DNA from: Sapria himalayana
Lineage: Eukaryota > Streptophyta > Magnoliopsida > Malpighiales > Rafflesiaceae
Direction of reading: 5' to 3'
DNA: 64,000 nucleotides
Assembly: GCA_029783825.1 (NCBI GenBank)
Contig: JAREIK010005302.1
Span: 1 to 64,000, forward strand
Position numbers and translations under genes: made by a program. The notes under the pieces are model-generated. The model had not been told where the DNA came from, did not search any database, and worked only from the letters and a program-made list of their open reading frames with translations. Positions 25,830-37,700 of this stretch are shown piece after piece; the first letter of the stretch is position 1, and every line of letters begins with the position of its first letter.

Positions 25830-26960
25830 TTATAATAATGATCAATAAAAAAATTAATAAACTATTATTAAAAAGATAGATATTATTTAAAATATATTTG
25901 CAAAATCTAAATTTATTCAAAATCAAAGTATATATTACTAAATAATAATTTTTTTTAATATTTTGCTTTTTTTAATATTTATATTTTTGTTATTAAAAAT
26001 AAATTATTTAAATTATATTTGTCTTCCTCATAAATTATTTTGTAATTTTTAATTCTATAAAAATAAACAAATAAATTTAAAAAATAAATATTTAAAATTA
26101 TAATGAATACAAATAAAATTAAGATTTATTATTTATTATTCAGGATATACAGCTTTAATGATTTTAGTATATAGGTGTTTTGGGAGTTTAGTCATTTAAG
26201 TGTTTATGCATTTGGTGATTTTATCTAATTTTTGAAGGTTATAACCTTTGAAAATATAATAATTTTTAATTTTTTTTTAAAATATAAATATAATATTTAG
26301 TTATAATAATTTTGATAATTATATATAATGTAAAATCAATATAAATAATTTTATTAATAGATATTATAATAATGATAAAATCAAATTGTTATATATTATA
26401 ATAATGATCAATAAATAAATTAATAAACTATTATTAATAAGATGGATATTATTTAAAATATATTTGCAAAATCTAAATTTATTCAAAATCAAAGTATATA
26501 TTACTAAATAATAATTTTTATTAATATTTTGATTTTTTTATAACATTATATTTTTGTTATTAAAAATAAATTATTTAAATTATATTCGTCTTCCTCATAA
26601 TTTATTTTGTAATTAAAATTCTATAAAAATTAACGAATAAATAATTAAAATAAATATTTTAAATTTTAATGAATACAACTAAAATTGAAATTTATTATTT
26701 TTTATTGAGGATATACAGGTTTAATGGTTTAAGTATTTAGTTGTTTTGGGGTTTATTCATTTAAGTGTTTATGCCTTAAGTGATTTTATCTAATTTTTGA
26801 TGTTTATAACCTTTGAAAATATAATAATTTTTAATTTTTTTTTAAATGTATATATAATATTTAGTTATAATAATCTTGATAATTATATAAAATGTAAAAT
26901 CAATATAAATAATTTTATTAATAGATATTATAATAATGATCAATAAATAAATTAATAAAC
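25830..26960 (-). repeat. Recent tandem duplication of one satellite monomer (about 566 bp)
   Basis: Two adjacent c-type monomers share an unusual internal deletion (GTGATTTTATCTAATTTTTG, where other c-type monomers carry extra sequence). The shared motif lies at about 26210 and 26775, and CAAAATCTAAATTTATTC recurs at 25898 and 26466. A scar-like repeat, ATTATAATAATGAT, sits near 26365-26410. Sharing a private deletion indicates a late duplication or conversion. Confidence 0.7.
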
Positions 26961-27266
26961 TATTATTAATTAGAGTGATATAAATAAAAATATAATTGCA
27001 ATATCTAAAATTATTCAAAATTAAATTAAAATAAATTACTAAATAATAATATTTTGTTTTAAAAATTTTGGCCCCTTTTATAATCTTATATTTTTTTGAT
27101 GAAAAATAAATTATTTAAATTATATCCGTCTAACTAATAATTTATTTTGTAATTAATATTTCAATAAAAATAAACTGATAAATAATTAAAACTAATATTT
27201 AAAATTATATTGAATACTAATAAAAATGAGATTTATGATTTATTATTTAGTATATACCGGTTTAAT

Positions 27267-27360
27267 AATTATCAAAATATAACCATTAAAATATAATTAA
27301 TCAAAAATTATATTCATAACCAATTTAAAATGACATTAATTATATTTATGTATAATAATG
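27267..27360. other. Junction spacer between reverse and forward arrays
   Basis: About 95 bp of AT-rich sequence matches neither orientation of the monomer well. It lies between the last reverse motif (ACCGGTTTAAT) and the first clear forward motif (ATTTAAATAAAACCTATACA). It is the only orientation switch in the window with a noticeable filler. Confidence 0.6.
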
Positions 27361-30300
27361 AAAATAATATTTTTTCTTTATTATTCTATTATTTAAATAA
27401 AACCTATACACCACTAAATGCCTAAGCATTTAAATCACTAAACTACAAAATCACGATACCCCTATATAGATAATCATTTAAATCGGTATAAACTAAATAA
27501 TTATTAATAAATTTCATTAATGTATGATTTCATTATAATTAAAAAAATTCATTTTGATTGTTTAGTTTTTTATTTTTATATATGTATTAATTATAAAATA
27601 AAATATGAGTTAAAAATATAATTTATAAAAATTATTTTTCTTCAAAAAATAGATAAGCTTATAAAAAGAATAAAAATTTAAAAACAAATAATTATTATAT
27701 AGTAATATATTTTGCTTTGATTTTGAATCATTTTAGGTTTTGATATTATATTTTAAGTAATATCAATCTTATTCATAAAAGATTTTTAATTTATTTTTTG
27801 ATAATTATTAGAATATCTATCAATAAAATTGTTTATATTGAATTTATATGATATATAATTATTATGATTATTAGAAATAAATATTGTATACACTTTTGAA
27901 AAAAATTTAAAAATTATTATATCTTCAAAGGTTATAATGTTAAAAATGAGAAATAATAATAAAAATAAATTTTTAGTTATTTTAGTTTTTAAATAAAACC
28001 TATAGACCATTAAATGCTTACTTACTTAAATTAGTAAGCTCATTAACCCTGAAACCCCTAAATACATAAACATTTTAACATCTATATACTACTTAATAAA
28101 TAATAAATCTCATTTTTATTTCTATTTATTATAAATTTAAATATTCATTTTAATTATTTAAAGTTTTATTATTTAGAAAAATTAATTATAAAATAAATTT
28201 CGAGTAAGACAAATATTATTTAAATAATTTATTTTTAATCACAAAATATAAGCTTATAAAAAGAAGAAAAGATTTTAAAATTAAATATTATTATTTAGTA
28301 ATATATTTTGATTTGATTTTGAAACATTTTGTGCAATGTAAATATATATTAATTAATATTTATATTATTAATAATAGTTTATTAATTTAATTTTTGATCA
28401 TTATTATAATATATATCATTAAAATTGTTTATTTTGAATTTATATGATATATAATTAGTAAGATTAATATAATTATACATAGTATTCACATTTCAAAAAA
28501 TTTAAAAATTATTTTATTTTTAAAGGTTATAACCTTTGTAATTCAGAAAAAATCTAAAAAAAATTTTTAATTTTTATTATATAAATAAAACCTATAAACC
28601 ACTAAATGCCTAAAAACATATATTTCTAAACTTTTAGATGACAAAACTTCTAAATAATCAAACCATTAAACCGGTATACCATATATAATAAATCATAAAT
28701 CTCATTTTAATTTGTATTCATTATAATTTTAAATATTCATTTTAATTATTTATTAGTTTATTTTTTATAGAAATATCAATTACAAAATAAATAATGAGTT
28801 AGACAAATATAATTTTAATAATTTATTTTTAATCAAAAAAAATAAACTTATATAAAGAAGTAAAATTTAAAAACAAAAAATTATTATTTAGTTATTTATT
28901 TTACTTTGATTTCGAATCATTATATATAAGTTTTGCAATTATTTTTTAATTGCGATCTATCTTATTAATAATAGTTTAATAATTTATTATTTGATCATTT
29001 TTATAATATCGAACAATAAATTTACTTATCTTCAATTAAAATGTCTTATAATTATTAAGTTATTATAACTAAATATTATATTTACATTTGAAAAAAATTT
29101 AAAAATTATTATATTTTCCAAGGTTATAACCTTCAAAAATGATAAAAAATCCCAAAAATAATTTTGTATTATTTTATTATTTAAATAAAACTTATATACC
29201 ACTAAATGCCTAAACATTTAGATCTCTAGACTCCTAAACCCCAAAACCCCTTAAATACTTAAACCATTAAACCTATATAAACTAAATAATAAATAATAAA
29301 TATCATTTTTATTTGTATTCATTATAATTTTAAATATTCATTTTAATTATTTTAAGTATATTTTTATAGAAATATTAATTACAAAATAAATAATGAGTGA
29401 GACAGATATAATTTAAATAAATTATTTTTTATTAAAAAATTAATAAGCTTATAAAAATAAACAAAATTTCAAATTTTTAAAATTTTATTTAGTAATATAA
29501 TTTACTTTGATTTTGAATTATTTTGGGTTCTGCAAATATATTTTAATTAATATCTATCTTATATATAATAGTTTATTAATTTATTATTTGATCACTTTTA
29601 TAATATATATTAATACATATTTTTTATATTGAATCTACAACAAATATAATTATTAAGATTATTATAACTAAGTACGAAAATTCATAAAAATAAATTTTTT
29701 GTTATTTCATTGATTAAATAAAACCTATAAATACAAAAATTGGTAAACATAAAAATCAATAAACTCTTTAACCCCAAAACCACAAAAAATTAAACAATTA
29801 AATAGTTTTACCTTAAATAATAAATAATAAATCTCATTTTTAATAGTACTCATTATAATTTTAAATATGCATTTTAATTATTTATTAGTTTAATTTTATA
29901 GAAATATAAATTAAAAAATAAATTATTAGTGAGACAAATATAATTTAAATAATTTATTTTTCATCAAAAAATATATAGGCTTATAAATGGATACGAAAAT
30001 TTAAAAATTTAAAATTAATATTTAGTAAAATATTTCACTTTGATTTTGAGTCATTTTAGGTTTTGCAAATATATTTTAACCAATATTAATCTTATTAATA
30101 ATAAGTTATTACTTTTTTATGATCATTATTATAAATAATATCAATAAAATAGTTTATATGGAATTTATATGATATATAATTATTATGATTATTATAACTT
30201 CATATTGTATTCACTTTTCAAAAAAAATTTAAAAATTATTATATTTTCAAGGTTATAACCTTCAAAATTGAAAAAAAATAAGAAAAATAAATTTTTTGTT

Positions 30301-30540
30301 ATTTTATTTTTTATATAAAACCTATAAACCACTAAATGACTAAATACTAAAATGACTAAACTTCTAAACCCTTAAGCCCATAAATATTTAAAACATTAAA
30401 TTAGTATAGTCTAAATAATAAATCATAAATCTCAGTTTTATTAGTATTCAATATAATTATAAATATTCATTTTAATTATTTAACAGTTTATTTTTATAGA
30501 AATAATAATTACAAAATAAATTATTAGTAAGACATATATA
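27361..30540 (+). repeat. AT-rich satellite array, forward orientation (segment 4)
   Basis: A short forward block of about five monomers, with telomere-like blocks near 27400, 28000, 28590, 29184, 29730 and 30310. The last two are the a- and b-type subtypes, in the same order as in segment 1. It has reverse arrays on both sides, so it is itself an inverted segment. No genes are seen. Confidence 0.9.
29184..29290 (+). repeat. Telomere-like heptamer block (clear forward example)
   Basis: This C-rich block contains CTCCTAAACCCCAAAACCCC and further CTAAA/TTAAACC units in near 7-bp register, resembling degraded CCCTAAA telomere repeats. It is among the clearest C-rich blocks in the window. Confidence 0.7.
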
Positions 30541-30590
30541 AAATTTTTGATTAAAAATATTTTAAAAAAATTATATTTGTCTAACTCATA
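30528..30590. other. Array inversion junction, forward to reverse
   Basis: The forward motif TTAGTAAGACATATATA runs directly into reverse sequence TTTTTGATTAAAAATA and then TTATATTTGTCTAACTCATA. This makes an imperfect inverted repeat with a loop of about 30-45 bp. ATATA is shared by both sides. The hAT terminus seen at the 8547 junction is absent here. Confidence 0.75.
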
Positions 30591-31965
30591 GTTTATTTTT
30601 TTAATAATATTTATATAAAAATAAAAAATTAATAATTAAAATGAATATTTAAAATTATAATGAAAAAAAAAATGATTTTTATTATTTATTATTTAGGGTA
30701 TACCGCTTTAATTTAAGTGATATCTTTCTCAATAATAATTTATTTTGTAAATAATATTTCTATAATAATCTTTATAATTATATAACATGTAAATTCAATA
30801 TAAACAATTTTATTGATAAATATTCTAATAATGATCAAAAAATAAATTATCAATCTTCTATTAATAAGATTGGTATCAATTAAAATATAATTACAAAACC
30901 TAAAATGATACAGAAGCAAAACAAAATATATTACTATATAATAATTTTTTGTTATAAATTTTTTTTTTCTTTTTAAAAACTTTTTCTATAATTTTTTGAT
31001 GAAAAATAATTAAAATAAATTATTTTTGTCTATCTCAATTTATTTTGTAATTAATATTTGTATATAAATAAATAATTAAAATGAATATTTAAAATTATAA
31101 TGAAAACAATGAGATTTATTATTTATTATTTATTATTTAGGGATACCGGTTTAATTTAAATTAGATCTATCTCACTAATAATTTATTTTGTAATTAATAT
31201 TTCTATTAAATAAATTGATAAATAATTAAAATAAAAATTTAAAATTATACTAAATAAAAATTAAAATGAGATTTATGATTTATTATTAATGTATACCAGT
31301 TTAATGATTTAATTATTTAGAAGTTTTGTCGCTGGGAGTTTAGCGATGTATGTTTTTAGGCTTTTAGTGGTTTATAGGTTTTATTTTAAAAAATAAAATA
31401 ACAAAAAAATTTAAATAATTTTTTATCATTTTCATAGGTTATAACATTTGAAAATATAATAATATTTAAAATTTTTTGAAATTTTTATACAATATTTTGT
31501 TATAATAATATTAATTAATTATATATCATATAAATTTAATATAAATAATTTTATTGATAGATATTATAATAATGATCAAAAATTAAATTTATAAACTATT
31601 AATATTAAGATAGATATTAATTAAAAAATATTTACAAAACCCAAATTGATTAAAAATAAAAGTAACTTATATTACTTGATAATAATTTTTAATTTTTAAA
31701 TTTATACTTCTTTTATAAGCGTATATTTTTATTAGATAAATTATATATTATTTAAATTATATTTTTCCCACTCATAATTTATTTTGTAAGAAATATTTCT
31801 AAATAAATACACTAATAAATAATTAACATGAATATTTAAAAATATAATAAATAGCAAAAAAAATAGATTTATTAATTATTAAGTAGTATTTAGCGGTTTA
31901 ATGGGTTATGTATTTAGGCATTAAGGGATTTAGGAGTTAACTGTTTAAACTTTATATGCATTTAG
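30541..31965 (-). repeat. AT-rich satellite array, reverse orientation (segment 5, left of hAT B)
   Basis: About 1.4 kb of reverse monomers closely matches the flank of hAT copy A (15500-16443). Shared diagnostic variants include GTAACTTATATTACTTGATA and TTATAAGC(G/A)TATATTTTTATT. It also matches 39720-40550, which has no insertion. It ends with the target octamer GCATTTAG at 31958-31965. Confidence 0.9.
31958..31965 (+). repeat. Left target octamer of hAT copy B
   Basis: GCATTTAG lies immediately before the element terminus TAAGGCTGGTCATGGG. It is identical to the right octamer of copy A and is the reverse complement of the left octamer of copy C. The right partner was lost with the 3' truncation. 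Confidence 0.8.
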
Positions 31966-32165
31966 TAAGGCTGGTCATGGGACTCGGAGATTCACAACCC
32001 GACCCGAGTTATTGTCCTGAAAGAATCGGGACTGAGAAAAATCTGTTGACTTTGACTTTTCCCATCCCATTCTGTCACGCATTTTTTCTTTTGGTATTGT
32101 TCCGGATCTTAAGCAATATCCATCTCGAGAACCGTACCATCCTAAAAATCTGATACTAGAACAAG

Positions 32166-32167
<2 letters not shown>

Positions 32168-32201
<34 letters not shown>
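32168..32201. repeat. (TA)n microsatellite in the 5' leader of hAT copy B
   Basis: About 16 TA units in a row lie between GGAA and ACATGAATATGCC. Copy C has only a short TA run at the equivalent place (near 60208-60220), so the tract expanded or contracted after the copies separated. Confidence 0.9.
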
Positions 32202-32625
32202 CATGAATATGCCACCAATTCCGCTACTGCCCATCCAATTCTGACACACCTATTGCTGTTCCGACGAGTTCCAGGCCACCTCACGCCATTCCAGCCGTGT
32301 TCATTTAGGTCCAGCCCTTGTTCATCGCACTTTTGGTTGCCTCCACCATGTCTCAGATGCCACCAGCCTTTTGGTTTGTTTTTCAGACGAGAATTGAGTG
32401 ATTAATTATTATTATTATGTGTCTCAGTCAGTTTTGTTGAGTATTGGTTGTGGTGTTTTGGTTGGGCTGAATGAGTGGGATAAATGTGTTACAGTCAGTT
32501 TTGTAGAGCTTACTTGTTTGAAATATTTATATTTATTTATGCTTAACATATCATATTAATTAATGGCAATGCAGATGGGACAATCCAGCTATAAACGAAA
32601 AATATGATAAATTGAAGATAATCAC

Positions 32626-32979
32626 ATGTCAAATGATCAAAGTACTAGTAAATCCAATCATCATCCTTTCATGAACCCTCCTATTGTTACGGCATGTTCT
32701 TCAATTCCAATTGTAAAAGAACGTCAAGGTACATATGAACCTCAAGCTCATAAAAAGTATAAGTCTGCTGTTTGGAAAACTTATGAGATATTAGTTGATT
32801 CAGAGGGAAATGAAACTGGCAGGGCAGCTTGTATATGGTGTAGGAAAGAATATTTGGAAAAAAGTGATCAAGGTACTTCATGTTTATGGAAATACTTGAG
32901 AAAGACTTGTAAGAAATTTCTACTCAAAAAAGAATTAATAGATGCTCACAAAGGTAAAGATAAGTCACATCTTTGTTGA
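32626..32979 (+). pseudogene. BED zinc-finger fragment of transposase B
   Basis: The 117-codon stretch retains the serine/asparagine-rich N-terminus (MSNDQSTSKSNHHPF) and the BED finger C69-x2-C72, GTSCL and C95, with Tyr90 at the expected His position as in copies A and C. It could in principle start at the ATG at 32626, downstream of the shared stop. It ends by frameshift after KDKSHLC. Confidence 0.88.
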
Positions 32980-33056
32980 GTTTCACTAAAGGTACTAGTT
33001 CATAGGATAACAAATTAACTTGTTGGCAATTTGATCAACAACTAGTTAGGGAGGCT

Positions 33057-33668
33057 TTGGTGAAAATGATCATAAAAGATGAATTGCCTTTTTGTTTTGT
33101 TGAGAGGGATGAGTTTAAGGAGTTTTGTGAAGTTAGTGTGCCTCAATTTAAAATTCCATCTTGGCACTCTATATTGAGGGATTTTTTTTCTTTGTTTGTG
33201 AAAGAAAAGAAGAAATTATTTGATAGCATATCATATCATTGTTGTAGAGTTTCATTGACTACCGACACTTGGACTAGCATTCAAAATTTTTCTTATATAT
33301 ATTTGACTATTCATTCCATTGATTCTCAATGGAATATGCATAAAAGGCTTTTGAACTTTTGTGTACTTAAAAGTCATTCTAAAGTTAATATTATAAATTA
33401 TATTGAGTTTTGCAAGAATGAATGCGGTTTGAGAAAGTTGATGTTCATTACTGTTGACAATGCATCAAATAATGATGTTGCAGTTGAACAATTGAAAAAA
33501 AGGCTTGTTAAGAAAAGTTTTGTACCTTTGAGAGAAGAGCATTTTCATATGAGATGTTGTGCTCTTATCCTAAACTTAATTGTCAGAGATGTCATTGCAG
33601 TAGTTGAGGGTGCTATTCAAAAAATTAGAGGTGTGGTGAAATATGTGAGGAGCAGTCCTAAAGATTAG
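33057..33668 (+). pseudogene. Catalytic-core fragment of transposase B
   Basis: This 203-codon open stretch covers the first two catalytic acidic positions of the RNase H-like fold: TTDTWTS (Asp retained, unlike copy A) and TVDNASNND. It runs from VKMIIKDELPFCF to IRGVVKYVRSSPKD, where loss of one base in an A-run shifts the frame. It is the longest open stretch in the window. Confidence 0.9.
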
Positions 33669-34189
33669 ATATGTTTAAGTTATGTGTTGAAGAAGCAAAC
33701 TTGACATACAGATCTTCATTGCAATTAGATTGTCCTATAATATGGGATTCAACTTATTTGATGCTACAAACTGATATAAAATATCAAAAAGAATTTGATA
33801 AGTTTTTATGAGACTTAACAAAGACAAAAGGTTTTTGAAGGAGGTTGGTTCAAACATTATAACTGAGAGAGACTTAACAAATGCCAAAATTTTGGTTTGT
33901 TTCTTGCAAACTTTTTATGAGGTAACTTGTAAAATTTTTGGCTCATAATATTCTATCTCTAGTGTTTATTTTCCTGAGATTATTCGAATTTTGAACAAAA
34001 ATTGAGCTTTGTAAAAATAGTAGAGATACAATGTTGTCTGAAATGGGTATGAAAATAAGGGATAAATTCAACAAATATTGGGGTTCTCTTCAGTCAACAA
34101 ATATTATTCTTTTTGTAGTAGTAGTGTTGGATCCTAGATATAAGCTCAAATATCTCAAGGATAAGTACACTTAGCATTATGGAGAGGAA

Positions 34190-34714
34190 TTGGCTAAAAA
34201 TTTGGTGAAAAAGTTTAAAAATGCTTTAAATGAGATGATGGATGATTATAAAGATTTAAATGAAGATGAATCAAAAGAAGATGATTTCTCTTCTAATGTG
34301 TTGAAGGAAAATGATGGTTTCTTTGATGGTAGTGATACTTATGTTTATTATTTTTTTGTTGAATTGGAGAAAGAACAAGAAGTTGTAGCTTTGGAAATGT
34401 TTGATAGGTACTTGGAGGACAAACTTGAAAAAAATAGAATTGATTTTGATCTTCTAAACTGGTGGAATGTAAATGAGGATAGGTATCCTTCTTTGGAAAA
34501 TGTAGCAAGGAATGTATTTTCTATCCAAGCATCTACTGTGACCTACAAATCTACATTTAGCAATGGGGGGAGAACTTTAGATAAAATTAGTAATTTTTTA
34601 ACACTTATTACAGCTGAAGTTCTCATATGTCTACAAGATTGGTTGAGATGCTCAAACAAACCTATTGAAATTGAAGAATTAGTTCAAGACCTTGATGATA
34701 ATGAATTAGGTTAG
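34190..34714 (+). pseudogene. C-terminal dimerisation-domain fragment of transposase B
   Basis: This 174-codon stretch is the best preserved hAT C-terminus in the window. It has MAKNLVKKFKNALNEMMDDY, an acidic linker, FDLLNWWNVNEDRYPSLENV and YKSTFSNGGRTLDK, and ends at QDLDDNELG with TAG at 34712-34714. The usual STFS(T/S)GGR motif reads STFSNGGR. It lies just after the shared stop at 34172-34174. Confidence 0.92.
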
Positions 34715-37700
34715 TTTACAAATCTTGTAGATTTTAATACCACTTTTACTTATTTTATTCATTCAATTTAATAAAAATATGGTTCAATTACAATTTTTAT
34801 AGGGGTCTAAATATCCAAATATTATTCCAATTATAGTTGACCAACTAAATTGGGAATGAGTGTATTAAATTTTATAAGGTAATATTTTGTTTTTTTATTA
34901 CTGTTTCATTTTAGAAATTTATGTCTACATGATTAACACATTTTCATCTTTGGTTGTCCTTCTACAATGTAGGAAGAAAAGGGAGGAGTTGTAGAAGAGA
35001 TAATTAATTGGGTTTGGATTTTCGTTGCTGTTCTGGGACGAACCTTTGAAATGATTATTATCATGGTTGTTATTAGTTGTATTTTTTTTGTTATATTAAG
35101 CTGCCTAATTTTAGCAATTACTTAAGTATTAATTGCTGCTACCAATGTTTGTGGTCATCTTTAGCTATTCCTTAATATTTTAAGTAATTGTTTAAAATAT
35201 ATAGTATTGCTATTATGGTTAACTTTCACTTGGTTGAACAAAGCCAACTTGTAAAAAAACAAAGAACCAAATTAAGCACACAACTCGGTCCCGTTCTATT
35301 TAACATTTTTATCCTTTTCTGCAGATAAAAGCTTTTGACAAGGTAATGGAACTCGTTTGTGGTATTCAGCCTATTTGACAAAACAAAATTGGCCCAATTT
35401 GAGTTTGAAAGATACATAACTAAGGAATGATAGATATTATAATAATGTTTAAAAATTAAATTAATAAACTATTATTAATAATATAAATATTAATTAAAAT
35501 ATATTTACATAACACAAAATGATTAAAAATAAAATACAAATATATTACTAAATAATAATATTTAATTTTTAATTTTTTCCATATTTTTATAAGCTTATAT
35601 TTTTTATGATTAAAAATATATTATATAAATAATATATGTCTCACTCGAAATTTATTTTGTAATTAATTTTTATAAAAAATTAAAATATAAATAATAAAAA
35701 TGAATATTTAAAATAATAATAAATAGAAATAAAAATGAGATTTATTATTTATTAAGTAGTATACAGCTGTTATAAAGATTATGTATTTAGGGGTTTCGGG
35801 TTTTATGAGCTACTGATTTAAGTAAGTAAACATTTAGTGATCGATAGGTTTTATTTAAAAAAGAAATAACAAAAAATTTATTTTTTGTATTCTTTCTCAT
35901 TTTTTAAGATTATAACCTATGAAAATATAATAATTTTTAAATTTTTTTCAAAAGTAAATAAAATATTTATTTATAATAATCATAATAAATATATATCATA
36001 TAAATTCAATATAAATAATTTTATTGATAGATATTCTAATAATTATCAAAAAATAAATTAAAAATCTATTATGAATAAGATTGATATTATTTAAAATATA
36101 ATATCAAAACTTAAAATGATTCAAAAGCAAAGATAAATATATTACTTAAAAATAATTATATGTTTTAAAATTTTTATTCTTTTTATAAGCTTATCAATTT
36201 TTGATAAAAAATTATTTTATGAAATTATATTTTTAACTCATAATTTATTTTATAATTAATATATATATATATGAATAAAAAACATAACAATCAAACTAAA
36301 TTTTTTAAATTATAATGAAAACAAATAAAAAAGAGATTTATTAATTATTATTTAGGGTATATCGGTTTAAAGGATTATCTATATAGGGGTATCAGGATTT
36401 TGTAGTATAGTGATTTAAGTGGTTAGACATTTAGTGTTTTATAGGTTTTATTTAAACAATGAAATAACAAAAAAATATATATATTTTTTATTTTTTCACA
36501 TGTTCAAAGGTTATAATCTTTGAAAATATAAAAATTTTAAATCTTTTTTCAAAAGTGAATACAATATTTTGTTATAATAATCATTAAATTTATATATCAT
36601 ATAAATTCAATATAAAATTTTTATTGATAAATATTCTAATAATGATCAAAATAAATAAATAATTTATTATTAATAAGTTAGATATCAATTAAAATATAAT
36701 TACAAATCCTAAAATGATTCTGAAACAAAGCAAAATATATTACTATATAATATTTTTTTGTTTTTAATTTTTTTCTTCTTTTATTAAGTTTATATTTTTT
36801 TTTGTGGAAAAATAATTTATATAAATTATATTTGTATTACTTATAATTTATTTTATAATTAATATTTATATAAAAATAAACACATAAAAAATTAAAATGA
36901 ATATTTAAAATTATAATGGAAAAAATAAAAATGAGATTAATAATTTATTATTTATTATTTATTATTTAGGATATACATGTTTAAAAAATTTATCTATTTA
37001 GGGTTTTCAAGATTTAGAAGTTATTGATTTAAGTATTAGGCATTTAATGGTTTATAGGTTTTATTCAAACAACGAAATAATGAAAAATTTATTTTTGATA
37101 TTTTTTCGAATTTTCAAAGGTTATAACATTTGAAAATATAATAATTTTAAAATTTTTTAAAAATGTTAATACAAAATTTAGTAATAATAAATATTATAAC
37201 TATATATAAATAAAACTAAATATAAACAATTTTATTCATAGATATTATATAAATTATCAAAAAATAAATTAATAAATTATTATTAATATGATAATATAAA
37301 TTAAAATATAATTAAAAAACCTAAAATGATTCAAAATCAAGGTAAAATTTATTACTAAATAATAATTTTTTTTTAGTTTTTGCATCATTTTATAAGCTTA
37401 TATGTTTTTTTTGATGAAAAATATATTATTTAAATTATATTTGTATCACACATAATTTATTTTGTAATTAATATTTCTATAAATTATTTTAATTATATTT
37501 AAGGTTTATGAGTTTTAAGGTTTAAGTATTTAGGGGCTTCGGGGTTTAGCAGTTTAAATATTTATGTATTTAGGCATTTAATGGTTTATAAGTTTTATTT
37601 AAAAAATGATATAACAAAAAATTTATTTTTGTTATTTTTTATCAATTTTGAATGTCTTAAACTTTGAAAATATAACAATTTTTAAATTTTTGTTATATGT

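Larger units (their letters stand above)
19795..27266 (-). repeat. AT-rich satellite array, reverse orientation (segment 3)
   Basis: Reverse-oriented monomers of about 580-600 bp continue after hAT copy A. The GATAGATATT-type motif recurs near 20726, 21318, 21897, 22678 and 23261, with a short step near 22137 that marks a deleted monomer. G-type monomers with unoccupied target octamers occur at 21127 and 24438. A local AT expansion lies at 23746-23900 and a recent tandem duplication at about 25830-26960. The segment ends at GTATATACCGGTTTAAT. No genes are seen. Confidence 0.92.
32563..34714 (+). pseudogene. hAT transposase pseudogene, copy B
   Basis: The inferred start is the ATG at 32563, with TGA-TAA at 32605-32610 where copies A and C have CAA-TAA. 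The remains fall in three long stretches: BED finger (32626-32979), catalytic core (33057-33668) and C-terminus (34190-34714). Frameshifts are a lost base near 32968 (AAGTCACATC against AAGTCACAATC in C) and one in an A-run at 33659-33664. A rearranged insertion near 33803-33820 adds to the damage. The shared stops TAA 33946-33948 and TAG 34172-34174 are also present. Catalytic motifs TTDTWTSIQN and TVDNASNND are intact. The conserved AHILNL is ALILNL, and TRWNST is IIWDST. Confidence 0.95.
31966..35432 (+). mobile_element. hAT DNA transposon copy B, 3'-truncated
   Basis: The 5' terminus TAAGGCTGGTCATGGGAC is intact apart from two changes relative to the copy C terminus TAGGGCTGCTCACTGGAC. 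The body aligns with A and C. It contains a 5' leader of about 600 bp, the transposase pseudogene (32563-34714) and about 0.7 kb of 3' noncoding sequence. It stops at AAGGAATGATA, where copy A continues with AATGGTACAAC, and joins satellite GATATTATAATAATG. TGATA (35428-35432) is shared by element and satellite at the join. About 360 bp of the 3' end, including the CCCGTCCC repeats, is missing. Confidence 0.95.

Noticed and set aside
27786..28010. Minus-strand frames sharing VYRFYL or VVYKFYL near 27786, 29032, 51493, 55212, 56506 and 62551
   Set aside because: They cover the same dyad-containing monomer region in forward arrays. Length and frame vary from copy to copy and no start context or motif supports translation.
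31956..32153. 65-codon frame across the 5' terminus of hAT B, and related frames at 19555-19761, 56734-56973, 60010-60204 and 60158-60355
   Set aside because: They read through element termini, subterminal repeats or leader sequence and have no homology to proteins that I recognise.
32168..32201. TA-rich promoter of the transposase
   Set aside because: The tract is a variable-length (TA)n microsatellite that is much shorter in copy C. Nothing else indicates a promoter.
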